NCBI RefSeq assembly: GCF_006539165.1
Contig: NZ_BJMM01000008.1
Location: 1-64,000 of the forward strand
Source of the DNA: Streptomyces cacaoi
Lineage (GTDB): Bacteria; Actinomycetota; Actinomycetes; Streptomycetales; Streptomycetaceae
Direction of reading: 5' to 3'
Length of the DNA stretch: 64,000 nucleotides
The notes beneath the pieces were generated by a model that searched no databases, was not told the DNA's origin, and saw only the letters and a program-made list of their open reading frames with translations. Positions 41,268-51,693 of the stretch are shown piece after piece (the first letter of the stretch is position 1; every line of letters begins with the position of its first letter). Position numbers and translations under genes: made by a program.

Positions 41268-41771
41268 TCAGTCCAACGTCCGGGTGAGCCAGGCCACTTC
41301 GCCGTTGGGTTCGGTGGTGAGGTGGTCGTGGGTGAAGCCCAGTTTTTCCAGGACGCGGAGGGAGGGGGTGTTCCAGGTGGCGACGGTCGACCAGAGGCGT
41401 TTGCGGCCCGTCGCGGCGGCGGCGTCGAGTACGGCGGCGGCTGCCTCCGTGGCGTAGCCCTGTCCGTGTACGTGCCGGAACAGCTCGTAGGCGATCTCGG
41501 GTTCGTCCAGGGTGCAGCGGCCGGTGATCAGGCCGCAGTAGCCGATGAAGTCGCCCTCGGTGCGGCGCTGGACGGGCAGCAGGGCGATGCCCGTGGTCGA
41601 TGCCGTGTGGAGCAGTTCCGCGATGCCGGTGCGGGCGCGTTCGAGCGTGGGGGTGCCGTTGCCGCGTTCGGCGAGGAGGGCGCGGAAGTCGGCGGCGTCG
41701 GTCTCCGACCACGGGCGCAGTATGAGCCGTTCGGTCGCCAGGTGGACCGGCATCGTCTCGTAGGCAGGCAT
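41268..41771 (-). CDS. GNAT-family N-acetyltransferase
   Basis: 167 residues of the RimJ/RimL-like acetyltransferase_3 group: MPVHLATERLILRPWSETDA at the N-terminus, the acetyl-CoA pyrophosphate loop in YELFRHVHGQGYATEAAAAV (GQGYAT) and NTPSLRVLEKLGFTHDH at the C-terminus. It transfers an acetyl group to an amine on a protein terminus or small molecule. GTG at 41780 is also in frame, but ATG at 41769-41771 has the better spacing to GGGGAAG. Substrate unknown. Confidence 0.87.
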   Translation of the reverse strand: MPAYETMPVHLATERLILRPWSETDAADFRALLAERGNGTPTLERARTGIAELLHTASTTGIALLPVQRRTEGDFIGYCGLITGRCTLDEPEIAYELFRHVHGQGYATEAAAAVLDAAAATGRKRLWSTVATWNTPSLRVLEKLGFTHDHLTTEPNGEVAWLTRTLD

Positions 41772-41943
41772 GGGTTCCACTCTTCCCCACGGGGCACCTG
41801 GGGGAGGTCGCCAGGGGTTCGGTTTCGGGGTGGGGCGGAAGCACCTCGGAGTCGGGGAGCCCGTGCGGTGGCTGTCCCGTCGGTCCGTGGTGCTGTCCGC
41901 TGCGGCGTGCCGGGTGCGGCCGGTTCTGCCCCCGGGAGAGGGG

Positions 41944-42789
41944 TCAGGACGCGATGCGGGTCCGTGGTCTGTCGTCCGTCCGCTGTCCCGGGTGGTGTGG
42001 CGGCGACGCGCGGGCGTCCATGGCGATGCTGGAGGTGTGCTGGGCGATCACCCGCTGGTACAGGAGGACCGCCTCGACGCGGTTGCGCACCTGCAACTTG
42101 GCCAGCAGATGGGAGATATGGCTCTTGACGGTCGCTGTCTTGATGGCCAGCAGCTGCGCCACCTCTTCGGTGGAGCGTCCGGAGGCCAGTTGGGACAGCA
42201 CCTCGAACTCGCGGTCGGAGAGGTTGAGCAACTCCTGCGCCGGATCGGGGCGCGCGGTGTCGGGCCGGCAGGGGTGCGCATCGCTGTCCGTTCCGTCGTG
42301 TCCCGTGTGGTCGGCCGGGGAAGCGAAGGCGTCGAGGCCGGAGTTGACGAGGGTGTAGCCGGCGACGGCGGCGCTGACGGCGACCACCAGCCGGTCGGGT
42401 TCGGCGTCCTTGTTGAGCAGCCCCACCGCGCCCGCGGCCAGCGCCGCACGTATCCCTCCGGCGGTCCAGCGGGTGCTCAGCAGCAGGACCCGGATGTTCC
42501 GGGAGGCGAGGGCGCGTACCTGACGGCTCACGTCCGTGCCGGGGCCGATCGACCACAGCACCACCTCCACGCCGCCGAGCCGCCATTCACGCAGCGGCCG
42601 TCCCGCGTCGACGGTGGTCACCGCCAGCACCATGCCGCTGTCCCGCAGCGTGGTGCCGATGATGTACCGGGAGAGCGGATCGCTGTCGGCCACCAGGACG
42701 CTGGGGGCCGGTGAACGCCGGGGTCCGGCCGTGTCCTCGTGGAGGGTACGGAGGTGCTCAGTGATCCCTGGAAGCAACTTCTCTGCCAT
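41944..42789 (-). CDS. LuxR-type regulator with degenerate receiver domain
   Basis: 281 residues. The N-terminal 150 residues have the receiver fold (SVLVADSDPLSRYIIGTTLR), but where the phosphorylated Asp should lie the strand reads VEVVLWSIGPG, with no Asp. A charged linker follows, then a LuxR helix-turn-helix (LSDREFEVLSQLASGRSTEE, VAQLLAIKTATVKSHISHLL). This is the pattern of atypical response regulators that work without phosphorylation and often respond to a small molecule. ATG at 42787-42789. No kinase gene is adjacent. The frame is open upstream to 43167 without coding character. Confidence 0.82.
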   Translation of the reverse strand: MAEKLLPGITEHLRTLHEDTAGPRRSPAPSVLVADSDPLSRYIIGTTLRDSGMVLAVTTVDAGRPLREWRLGGVEVVLWSIGPGTDVSRQVRALASRNIRVLLLSTRWTAGGIRAALAAGAVGLLNKDAEPDRLVVAVSAAVAGYTLVNSGLDAFASPADHTGHDGTDSDAHPCRPDTARPDPAQELLNLSDREFEVLSQLASGRSTEEVAQLLAIKTATVKSHISHLLAKLQVRNRVEAVLLYQRVIAQHTSSIAMDARASPPHHPGQRTDDRPRTRIAS

Positions 42790-43527
42790 GTCTGTTTCCC
42801 CAACATGTCGGCGTGAACGAGGGGTTGCGCATACAGGCGGACGTGCCGGGGCGTACCACCCCGGCCGGGCTGCTTCGTCGCAGCCGGGGAGTCCGTGGAT
42901 CGCCAGGACGGCGGCGGGGCGCGGGCCCCGGCGCGGGGAACGGCGGCCGGGCGGCGGAGGTCCGGGGCCGCGGTTCAGACGCGGGCCGCCGTCGTACGCC
43001 CCGCGCCGCGCGGGCCGGGCCCTGGCGCGTGGCCGGCGCGCGCGTCGGCGCGCACGGCGGGACCGGCGGGCAGGTGCCGCGGCCGGTTTCTTCGCGCAGG
43101 CCGGTGTCTTCGCGCACCGGCTCCGGGCAGCCGTGCAAGAGCAGCGGGGCGTGGTGTACGCCGCCATGTGATTCCCCCGTGTGGTGTCCGCACTGAAGAG
43201 CAGTCAGCAGAGAGCAACCTCGTCGTTGCCCCACTTCCGGTGGACGGGACCGGCTGACTGCATGTCACATCGAGTGCGCTTCACAACAGTTTCCCATCCA
43301 CCGCAGGGGAGGCGGCAAAGTACGAGTAAACAATCTCGGGCGAGGAGCAGGGTGCCGGCCGAGCGCTCGCGAGGGCGCCGAACCCGGTCCGGGGCCACCG
43401 TGGACGTGGGCCTCGTCCCGGTGCGGGGCCTCGCCCGGCCGTGCCGGAGGCCGGGAACGTGGGCCCGTGACGGCGGCGGCCGGGGAGGGTTCCGGAGCGG
43501 GGCCCCGGGAGCGCTCGGCCGGGAGGG
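42790..43527. other. 740 bp with no convincing gene
   Basis: A minus-strand ATG at 43167 has a good GGGGGA site, but the frame (MAAYTTPRCSCTAARSRC) quickly becomes Arg/Pro/Ala-rich and runs into the regulator, as non-coding high-GC sequence does. A short AT-richer segment at 43265-43350 may be a promoter. Nothing else is recognised. Confidence 0.4.
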
Positions 43528-44541
43528 TCAGTCGAGGGCGCCCAGGAGGCGGACCACGTCGACGGTGCGGTGGGAGAAGCCGGCCTCGTTGTCGTACCAG
43601 CCGACGACCTTGACCAGCGAGCCGGCCGTGCCGTCGTCGACGACCATCGTGAGAGGCGCGTCGAAGGTGCAGGAGGCCGCGGTGCCGATGATGTCCGTGG
43701 AGACCAGCGGGTCCTCGCTGTAGACGAGCACGTCCTTCAGCGAGCCCTGTGCGGCCTGTGCGAAGGCGGCGTTGACCTCGTCCACCGTGACGGACCGGTG
43801 GAGTTCGACCGTCAGATCGACGATCGAGCCGTCGACGACGGGCACCCGCATGGACAGCCCGTCCATGAGCCCGGCGAGTTCGGGCAGGACCACGCCGATG
43901 GCGCGCGCGGCGCCCGTCGTGGTGGGGATGATGTTGCCGGCGGCCGCCCGGGCCCGGCGGAAGTCCCGGTGCGGGGAGTCGTGCAGGCGCTGGTCGCTGG
44001 TGTAGGCGTGCGAGGTGTTCATCAGCCCGCGCCGGACGCCGAACTCCTGGTGCAGGACCTGGGCGAGCGGGGCGGCGCAGTTGGTGGTGCAGGACGCGTT
44101 GGAGACGATGCGGTGCGAGGCGTCCAGGGCGCCGTCGTTGATGCCGTACACGACGGTGAAGTCGGTGTTGGTGGCCGGCGCGGAGATCAGGACGCGGCCG
44201 GCGCCCGCTTCGAGGTGGGCCGCGGCGGCCTTGCCGTCGGTGAAGGCGCCGGTGGACTCGACGACGACGTCCACGCCGAGGTCCGCCCAGGGCAGGTCGG
44301 CGGGGTTCTTCTCGGACAGGACGGGGACGGTGCGCCCACCGATGACGAGCGAGCCGTCCCGGACGGCGACCGGCTCGGCCAGCCGCCCGTGCACGGAGTC
44401 GTAGCGCAGCAGGTTCGCCAGGAGTTCGGGGTCCGTCAGATCGTTGACGGCGACGATGTCGATGTCCGGCCTGTCGAGCGCGACGCGGGTGACGGTGCGT
44501 CCGATGCGGCCGAATCCGTTGATGGCGATGCGGGTTGCCAT
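43528..44541 (-). CDS. gap: glyceraldehyde-3-phosphate dehydrogenase, possible resistant copy
   Basis: 337 residues, full length. The NAD site is RIAINGFGRIGRTVTRVAL. The catalytic motif is SNASCTTNCAAPLA with Cys151 and the paired His178 in NTSHAYTSDQ, and WYDNEAGFSHRTVDVVRLL closes the protein. It converts glyceraldehyde 3-phosphate to 1,3-bisphosphoglycerate. It lies 27 bp after a drug-exporter gene on the same strand, away from pgk or tpi, so it is not in a glycolytic operon. Extra GAPDH copies beside exporters confer self-resistance in pentalenolactone producers. A similar role here is inference. The SNASCTTN core itself is unchanged. Confidence 0.92.
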   Translation of the reverse strand: MATRIAINGFGRIGRTVTRVALDRPDIDIVAVNDLTDPELLANLLRYDSVHGRLAEPVAVRDGSLVIGGRTVPVLSEKNPADLPWADLGVDVVVESTGAFTDGKAAAAHLEAGAGRVLISAPATNTDFTVVYGINDGALDASHRIVSNASCTTNCAAPLAQVLHQEFGVRRGLMNTSHAYTSDQRLHDSPHRDFRRARAAAGNIIPTTTGAARAIGVVLPELAGLMDGLSMRVPVVDGSIVDLTVELHRSVTVDEVNAAFAQAAQGSLKDVLVYSEDPLVSTDIIGTAASCTFDAPLTMVVDDGTAGSLVKVVGWYDNEAGFSHRTVDVVRLLGALD

Positions 44542-44568
44542 GGTGCCGGTACTCCTTGTTCCAGAAGA

Positions 44569-46002
44569 TCAGGCAGCGGCGCGCGCCTTTGCGTTCCGCC
44601 AGGAGGACAGGGCGAGCAGCGCCGCGGCCAGGAAGGCGGCCGAGGCGATGAGCGCCGAGAGGTGCAGACCGGAGACGAGCTGCCGGCCCGCCGTGAGGGA
44701 GGCGAAGAGGGCGACGCCGAGTGAATTGCCGATCTGGCGTGCCACGTTGAACACCGCCGAGGCCACGCCCGCGTTCTGGGCGGGGGCGGCCTGCACGATG
44801 GCGGCGGTGGCCGCGGGGACGGTGCTGGGGGTGGCGAGGCCGGTCGCGATGAGGGCCGGCAGCAGCAGCCAGTAGGAGGTGTCGGGACCGGCGAGCAGCC
44901 AGCCGACGAATCCGGCGGCGCCGAGCAGCAGCGCCGCGGTCATCGGGACGTACGGGCCGTAGCGGGCGGTGAGCCGGCCGGACAGCGGGGCCGCGACGAC
45001 GGCCATGCACACCGTCGGCAGCAGGGCCAGGCCGGCGCCGAGCGCGTCGTAGCCGCGCTCGTTCTGCAAGTAGAGCGTGGAGAGGTAGAGCATGCCGTAG
45101 TAGCCGAGGTTGAGCAGGATGCCCACGGCGGCGGTGGAGGAGAAGCCCGGCGAGCGGAAGAGCGACATGGGCAGCAGCGGCGGCTTCTCCGCGTCGCCCC
45201 GGGTCTCCGTCCGCCGCTCGGCCAGGACGAACAGGGCGAGCGCGAGCACGCCGAGGGCTCCGGCGCCCAGCACCACCGGTGAGGTCCAGCCCTGTGCGCC
45301 GGCCTCGTTGAGCATGCCGGCCAGCGCGAGCACGGCGACGATGCCGAGCACCTGGCCGAGCGGGTCGAGGCCGCGTGCGCCCGCCCGGCCGGCGGGTGCG
45401 GGCACGTACCGGAGGGTGAGCCAGACGCCGAGCAGGGCGACGGGCACGTTCAGCCAGAACGCGGCACGCCAGTCGAGCCCGGCCACGAGCAGACCGCCCA
45501 CGAGGGGCCCGGCGGCGAACGCGATGCCGGAGATGCCGGCCCAGACGCCGAGTGCCTTGGCCCGTACGGCCGTTGCCGGATAGGCAGCGGTGAGCAGGGC
45601 CAGGGACGTGGGGACCAGCAGGGCCCCGCCGGCGCCCTGGGCGAGGCGGGAGGCGATGAGGGCCGCGGGGGTGGTGGCCAGCGCGCAGCCGACGGAGGCG
45701 ACGGCGAAGAAGCCGAGACCGGTGAGGAACACCTTGCGGTGCCCGAGCCGGTCGCCGAAGCCGCCGCCCATCAGCAGCAGACCGCCGAAGACGGCGCTGT
45801 AGCCGTCGACGACCCAGGCCATCTCGGAGGCACCGGCGTGCACCGAGCCGCGGATGACGGGCACGGCGACGGTGACGACGGTGACATCCAGCATCACCAG
45901 GAAATAGCCCAGGCTGAGGGCGATGAGCGGGGGCCACGAGAGCCGCTCGGGCGCGGGGCTCGGCGCCTCGGCTGCTGTTGCCGTGCCGGTCGTTGTACTC
46001 AT
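44569..46002 (-). CDS. MFS drug exporter, DHA2 type (about 14 membrane helices)
   Basis: 477 residues. The first helix reads PPLIALSLGYFLVMLDVTVV followed by TVAVPVIRGSV, typical of DHA2 exporters. Motif A is GGGFGDRLGHRKVFLTGLGF. Motif C appears as GISGIAFAAGPLVGGLLV. It exports a drug or metabolite by proton antiport across the cytoplasmic membrane. ATG at 46000-46002 has GAGGA at the right distance; an in-frame ATG at 46023 lies in the operator. The gene is divergent from an ArsR-like regulator and co-transcribed with the GAPDH gene, which suggests export plus target resistance for one compound. Confidence 0.9.
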   Translation of the reverse strand: MSTTTGTATAAEAPSPAPERLSWPPLIALSLGYFLVMLDVTVVTVAVPVIRGSVHAGASEMAWVVDGYSAVFGGLLLMGGGFGDRLGHRKVFLTGLGFFAVASVGCALATTPAALIASRLAQGAGGALLVPTSLALLTAAYPATAVRAKALGVWAGISGIAFAAGPLVGGLLVAGLDWRAAFWLNVPVALLGVWLTLRYVPAPAGRAGARGLDPLGQVLGIVAVLALAGMLNEAGAQGWTSPVVLGAGALGVLALALFVLAERRTETRGDAEKPPLLPMSLFRSPGFSSTAAVGILLNLGYYGMLYLSTLYLQNERGYDALGAGLALLPTVCMAVVAAPLSGRLTARYGPYVPMTAALLLGAAGFVGWLLAGPDTSYWLLLPALIATGLATPSTVPAATAAIVQAAPAQNAGVASAVFNVARQIGNSLGVALFASLTAGRQLVSGLHLSALIASAAFLAAALLALSSWRNAKARAAA

Positions 46003-46022
46003 GCGGGAATCCTCGGTCTTCA

Positions 46023-46046
46023 ACAGTTAGCTGGACGTCAAACTGT
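46023..46046. promoter_or_regulatory. possible ArsR-like operator
   Basis: ACAGTT at 46023-46028 and AACTGT at 46041-46046 form an inverted repeat with a 12-base centre between the divergent exporter and regulator starts. Position fits a shared operator. The arms are short, so confidence is modest. Confidence 0.4.
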
Positions 46047-46052
46047 GCTTGT

Positions 46053-46862
46053 ATGGCGGACATGGACGAAGCCTCAGACCGGAGCGAGGGCCGGCCCGTG
46101 GACAGGACGGAGCCGGAGCTGGCGGCTGCCGCTCGCCTGCTGGCCAGCGCCTCCCGGGCCCGGATGCTCAAGGCGCTCTCGGACGGCCGCCCGCTGTCGG
46201 TCACGGTGCTGGCCGCCGAGGCCGGCGTGAGCGTGCCGACGGCGAGCGTGCACCTCACACAGCTGGCCGAAGCGGGGCTGGTGCGGGCCGAACACGCGGG
46301 CAGACACCGCTACTTCCGGCTGGCGAGCCCCGATGTCGCGGCCGCGCTGGAGGCCCTGGCCGTCATCGCACCGCCCGATCCCACCCCGGTGACGACGCTG
46401 CGCGCCCACAGCAGGCACAACGCGCTGCGGCGGTCGCGCACCTGTTACGACCACCTCGCGGGCTCCCTGGGCGTGGCCCTGATGGGGTCCTTCCTCGACC
46501 GGGGTCTGCTGGCTCGGCAGGAGAACACCGCGCCGCCCGGCGCCCGGCCGGCCCGCGCGGACCAGCCGGCGTCCTACGGCAGGGAGGTGACGTACCACCT
46601 GACGGAGCGGGGGACCGAGCGGTTCGCCGGATTCGGCATCGACGTGGACGAACTGGCCCGGGGGCGGCGGCCCGTGGTGCGCTACTGCGTCGACTGGAGC
46701 GAGCGCAGCCACCATCTCGCCGGCGCGCTGGGCGCCGCGGTGGCCGCCCGCTTCTTCGACCTGGACTGGCTGCGGTACGGCATCTCACCGCGCGTGGTCC
46801 ACCTCACCGACGCCGGGGAGGCCGGCGTGCGGGACGCGTTCGCGATCGAGACCGCCGACTGA
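46053..46862 (+). CDS. ArsR-type winged-helix regulator
   Basis: 269 residues. The N-terminal winged helix shows AAARLLASASRARMLKALSD, LSVTVLAAEAGVSVPTASVH and AEHAGRHRYFRLASPDVAAA, the ArsR/HTH_20 arrangement. The C-terminal 170 residues contain HNALRRSRTCYDHLAGSLGV and YCVDWSERSHHLAGALGAAV, an extension seen in many Streptomyces ArsR-like proteins. A simple Cys metal site is not visible, so it probably senses an organic ligand or protein state. Divergent from the MFS-GAPDH operon, which it likely represses. ATG at 46053 or 46062 is possible; neither has a strong ribosome site. Confidence 0.82.
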   Translation: MADMDEASDRSEGRPVDRTEPELAAAARLLASASRARMLKALSDGRPLSVTVLAAEAGVSVPTASVHLTQLAEAGLVRAEHAGRHRYFRLASPDVAAALEALAVIAPPDPTPVTTLRAHSRHNALRRSRTCYDHLAGSLGVALMGSFLDRGLLARQENTAPPGARPARADQPASYGREVTYHLTERGTERFAGFGIDVDELARGRRPVVRYCVDWSERSHHLAGALGAAVAARFFDLDWLRYGISPRVVHLTDAGEAGVRDAFAIETAD

Positions 46863-46912
46863 GCCCGCCCGGGAGGCCGTCCGACCGAGCCCACCAGGGA
46901 GACCGCCCGACC

Positions 46913-46957
46913 GAGCCCGCCCGGCCGAGCCCGTCCGATGGGGCGCCGGGCGGGCTC
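46913..46957. terminator. hairpin between converging genes
   Basis: GAGCCCGCCCGG at 46913-46924 pairs perfectly with CCGGGCGGGCTC at 46946-46957. It sits between the ends of the ArsR-like gene and the cupin gene, so it can stop transcription from both sides. Confidence 0.6.
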
Positions 46958-46986
46958 CGGGGTGGGGCCGCGGCGGGCCGCGCCGG

Positions 46987-47397
46987 TCAGCCGGCCTCCC
47001 GCGGCACCGTGGGCCCCTCGCGGACGCCGAGCACGGTGACGCCGGTCTCGGTGCGCACCCGGTGCACGCTGCCCGGTTCCTCGACGATCAGGTCGCCCGC
47101 GGTGTAGCGGTCGCCGTTGTCGTTGATCAGCTCGCCGTCGAGGACGAACATCAGCTCGTGGCCGAGGTGTTCGTGCAGATCCCCGTGCGCGCCCGGGCCG
47201 AAGCGCACCAGGAACGCGGTCGCGGCGTGCGGCGGCCGGGTGGTGTACAGCGGGCGTATCTGCACCCCGGCCCGGCCGGGTTCGTCCCAGCCGTGCCAGT
47301 CGAGGGCTTCGCGTCCCTCGGCGGTGAGCAGGCCCCGGAGCACCGTGACGGCGCGCTGCTGGGGGACTCCGGGCCGGGCGGTGAGCGTGTCACTCAT
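46987..47397 (-). CDS. cupin-domain protein
   Basis: 136 residues, single cupin barrel. Motif 1 is GAHGDLHEHLGHELMFVLDG with HxH...E and motif 2 is GDLIVEEPGSVHRVRTETG with a His, so a divalent metal can be bound. It belongs to the small ChrR/AraC-like cupins that act as isomerases, dioxygenases or ligand sensors. The ATG overlaps the stop of the preceding FAD-binding protein gene (ATGA at 47394-47397), so the two are co-translated and probably act in one step of the biosynthetic locus. Confidence 0.85.
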   Translation of the reverse strand: MSDTLTARPGVPQQRAVTVLRGLLTAEGREALDWHGWDEPGRAGVQIRPLYTTRPPHAATAFLVRFGPGAHGDLHEHLGHELMFVLDGELINDNGDRYTAGDLIVEEPGSVHRVRTETGVTVLGVREGPTVPREAG

Positions 47398-49373
47398 ACC
47401 GGGACTCCTTCCGGTTCCGGTGCGGGAGCGGTCTCTTCCCCGGCGGCCGGGAGCGCGGGGTCGACAGGGGGTGCCGCGGGCGCTGTGGCTGCCGCGGGCG
47501 CTGTTGGCGTGGTGTCGGCGCCGGTGCGCGGGGCCGTTTCGAGGGCCGCCGCGGCGACGGCGTCGGCGTCGCGGATGAACTCGTTCCACGGGCCCGGCCG
47601 GCCGCTGCCGACGAGCGTGAACCAGCGGGTGTGCTCGGTCGGCAGGCCCAGCACGGTCAGCCCGGTCTCCGGGCGGCCGTCGGCCGTCAGGGGGTGGAAG
47701 GGTGCGCGGGTGACGGCCACCCCGCCCGTCGGGAAGGCGTCGTCGCCCTCGCCGTTGACGAACTCCGTCCACACGCCCCGGCGCAGCAGATTGACCGTGA
47801 GCGGCGAGGGGTCCCGCGTCACGTCCGGGTCGGGGATGCGCGCGTCGATCAGGACGTCCGCGGGGACGGCCGACCCGGGGACGGCGTCGGAGCTGAGGAC
47901 GAAGGTGTCCGCCTCGGCGTCCGCGGTGAAGCGGGTGCCGGGCCCGACGACGCGCAGCAGGCCGGCCTCGATGAGGGCCATGGCGTAGCGCACCCGGATC
48001 CGCGGTGGCCCGGCCGCGAGGAAGGAGTGGCGCGGCGCGAAGTCGGCCAGGAACGCGCGGTGGGCCCGCGGGTGGAACCCGGCGAAGTCCATCAGCTCGC
48101 GGATGACCCAGCGGGTGTCGCGCAGCACGTCCAGCGAGGTCTTCAGGGCGTCGTCCACGTTGCCGCGTTCGGCGTGTTCGAGGTCGCGCCGCATCGCCTC
48201 GACCAGCGCCCGGTCGAAGTCCGCCACCCCGGCGAACGTCCGCCGGGCGAAGGGGCGGCTGAGCTGCCACAGGTCCGGCGCCGCCGAGGTGTCGCGCACG
48301 CCGTGCTCCTTCGCGAGGGCGGGCACGTCCGGTACGCCCTGCCGCGACCGGGCGACCACCTCGGCCCGGAAGGCGTCCACCCGCCCGGGGGCCTCGGCGC
48401 GCAACACCGCGCTGAAGTAGGTGAGTTGGATCTCGGCCAGCAGCCAGGGCAGCACGTCGCGGGTGAAGTCCAGGGGGCCGGCGGGGCTGTGCGCGCGGAC
48501 GGTGGCGGGCGTGAACAGGGTGCTGCCGGCCTTGTACGCCGCCGTCTTCTGGTTGCGGCCCCGGGCGGGCAGCGGCACCCCGCTGCGGGAGCCGACGGCC
48601 ATCCGGGGCTCGTCACCGCTCGGCCGGTAGCGGACCTCACCGTCCGGGCCCTCGGTGAACTCGCCGCCGCGCCCGACGGTGAGCGCGTACATGATGTCGT
48701 AGAAGGACAGGCCGATGCCCACGATCCCGACGGTCGAGGTGGCCGGTATCCGCTCCAGCGGCATGTCGGCGGGGGAGTCGCCGCGTATGTAGCGCAAGTG
48801 CGGGCGCTCGGCGGCGAATGCGGCCAGCTCGCCGTGGACGCCGGTGAGCGCCGGCGTCGGATGCCCCGTGGTGAGGACGACCCGGTCCGCCCGCAGCCAG
48901 GTGCCGTCGGACAGCCGCAGGGTGTATCCCACGGGGCTGGGGACGAGGTCCTCGACGGCGGCCGTGATGCGGTGCAGCGTGGCCGACGGCGGCAGGTGCG
49001 CCTCCGCGGTGTCCACGACATGGCGCATGTACTGCCCGTGCAGGGCGCGTGGGGCGTAGGCGTTGGGCCCGGCGTTGTCGGGGTCCCGGCGCTGCCACCA
49101 CTGGGCCAGCGAGGGGCCGGCGCCGGGGCGGTCGGGCCCGTCGTCGGGCGGGCCGGAGAACATGGTGACCTCGCCGCAGACGGTGTTCATCAGGAACCAG
49201 TCGGGCTGGTCGGAACGCCAGATCCGGCCGCAACCGACCTCCACGGCATCCACCAGGAAGACGGTCGTCCTCCGGGATGTGCCGTCGGCCAGCCGGGCGG
49301 CCAGCCGCTCCAGTACCCCCACCCCTCGTGGGCCGCTTCCGACGATGACGATGCGATGTGAGTCTTCCACCAC
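47394..49373 (-). CDS. FAD/NAD(P)-binding protein (NAD_binding_9 type)
   Basis: 659 residues. The N-terminal dinucleotide site is [20 protein letters not shown] and a second occurs near residue 220 ([20 protein letters not shown]). [20 protein letters not shown] and VLTTGHPTP are typical of the large FAD-NAD(P)-binding proteins distantly related to N-hydroxylating monooxygenases. The last 50 residues are Ala/Pro-rich. It may oxidise an amine or another group. GTG at 49371-49373 has AAAGGT upstream; the open frame further upstream is not coding-like. The cupin gene follows with a 4-base overlap. Divergent from the isochorismatase-LeuCD genes. Confidence 0.75.
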   Translation of the reverse strand: MVEDSHRIVIVGSGPRGVGVLERLAARLADGTSRRTTVFLVDAVEVGCGRIWRSDQPDWFLMNTVCGEVTMFSGPPDDGPDRPGAGPSLAQWWQRRDPDNAGPNAYAPRALHGQYMRHVVDTAEAHLPPSATLHRITAAVEDLVPSPVGYTLRLSDGTWLRADRVVLTTGHPTPALTGVHGELAAFAAERPHLRYIRGDSPADMPLERIPATSTVGIVGIGLSFYDIMYALTVGRGGEFTEGPDGEVRYRPSGDEPRMAVGSRSGVPLPARGRNQKTAAYKAGSTLFTPATVRAHSPAGPLDFTRDVLPWLLAEIQLTYFSAVLRAEAPGRVDAFRAEVVARSRQGVPDVPALAKEHGVRDTSAAPDLWQLSRPFARRTFAGVADFDRALVEAMRRDLEHAERGNVDDALKTSLDVLRDTRWVIRELMDFAGFHPRAHRAFLADFAPRHSFLAAGPPRIRVRYAMALIEAGLLRVVGPGTRFTADAEADTFVLSSDAVPGSAVPADVLIDARIPDPDVTRDPSPLTVNLLRRGVWTEFVNGEGDDAFPTGGVAVTRAPFHPLTADGRPETGLTVLGLPTEHTRWFTLVGSGRPGPWNEFIRDADAVAAAALETAPRTGADTTPTAPAAATAPAAPPVDPALPAAGEETAPAPEPEGVPV

Positions 49374-49677
49374 GTGGGACCTTTCGGCTTTTCGTCCGAG
49401 ATGCTGCCCGGGCCCCCGGGTCTTTTGAATACAAGGGCCCCGGCAGGCTCCGAGGGATTCTGGATACGCCCTCGAAGGGGGGAGGCGAATTTCTTTCGCG
49501 GAATGCAGGCTAGCCGGATTCCGACGGGCAGGCCAAACAAATACCTTCATGACGGCATGAGCGGCCTTCATGGAAATGGTGGGGCCGTGGTCGGACGGCT
49601 ATTGTTGCGGCGCACTCGATTGCTGCGCCGCAGCGGCGAATACCGAGAATCGCCCCCAGTGACAGTGGAGACACATC
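49374..49677. other. 304-bp divergent promoter region
   Basis: Lies between the FAD-binding protein gene and the isochorismatase gene. It is less GC-rich near 49480-49600 than its surroundings, as expected of promoters reading both ways. I found no clear palindrome. Confidence 0.45.
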
Positions 49678-50259
49678 GTGGGACGCCCCGCAGTCATCCT
49701 CATGGATCTCATCAACGACGTCGTCCATCCCGACGGCAGCTATGCCAAGGAGGGCTACGCGGAACAGGTCGCCGCACGCGGCGTACTGGAACGGGCCGCC
49801 GCCGCGGCCGGCCTCGCCCGGGAGCGGAACATTCCGCTCGTCCATGTGACCGTCGGTTTCTCCGCCGGCTATCCGGAATGGCCCGCGCACTCGCCCGTGT
49901 TCGCGCCCTGCCGCGACGAGAAGCGTCTGCAACTGGGCACCTGGGGAACGGAGCAGCACGAGACGGTGCGCCCGCACCCCGGCGAGGTGCTGATCGCCAA
50001 GCACCGGCTGAGCCCCTTCCACGGCACCGCGCTGGACGTGCTGCTGCGGGCCCAGGGGGTGGACCGGCTGCTGCTGTGCGGGGTGTCCACCGACCTCGTG
50101 GTGCTGTCGGCAGCCCGCGAGGCGCACGACCGCGACTACCGCGTGGAGGTACTGGAGGACGCGGTCGCCGCCGCGGACCCGGCGCTCCACCGGGCCGCCG
50201 TCGACCTGCTGGCCCGTACCGCCACCGTGACCAGCGTCGACCAGGCGCTGTCCCGCTGA
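49678..50259 (+). CDS. isochorismatase-family cysteine hydrolase
   Basis: 193 residues. The catalytic triad is visible: Asp10 in [12 protein letters not shown], Lys108 in [17 protein letters not shown] and Cys134 in [19 protein letters not shown]. Such enzymes cleave isochorismate, nicotinamide, N-carbamoyl compounds or related amides. With no isochorismate synthase nearby, an amide or carbamate substrate is more likely. GTG at 49678 has GGAG eight bases before it. It is followed after 23 bp by the LeuC gene, so both are in one operon. Confidence 0.87.
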   Translation: MGRPAVILMDLINDVVHPDGSYAKEGYAEQVAARGVLERAAAAAGLARERNIPLVHVTVGFSAGYPEWPAHSPVFAPCRDEKRLQLGTWGTEQHETVRPHPGEVLIAKHRLSPFHGTALDVLLRAQGVDRLLLCGVSTDLVVLSAAREAHDRDYRVEVLEDAVAAADPALHRAAVDLLARTATVTSVDQALSR

Positions 50260-50282
50260 CCGCCACCGCACGAGGAGCGCCC

Positions 50283-51683
<1,401 letters not shown>

Positions 51684-51693
51684 GGAAGCCGCC

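Noticed and set aside
42790..43167. Extended N-terminus or cysteine-containing peptide upstream of the LuxR regulator
   Set aside because: Good ribosome site, but the frame becomes Arg/Pro/Ala-rich without domain character, and the regulator has its own plausible start at 42789.
43355..43522. Long-range inverted repeat CGGCCGAGCGCTC / GAGCGCTCGGCCG
   Set aside because: Both arms are very GC-rich and 140 bp apart; chance pairing is likely and no function is suggested.
43528..46002. Pentalenolactone cluster, suggested by GAPDH plus exporter
   Set aside because: No pentalenene synthase, P450 or Baeyer-Villiger oxygenase genes are present in the window.
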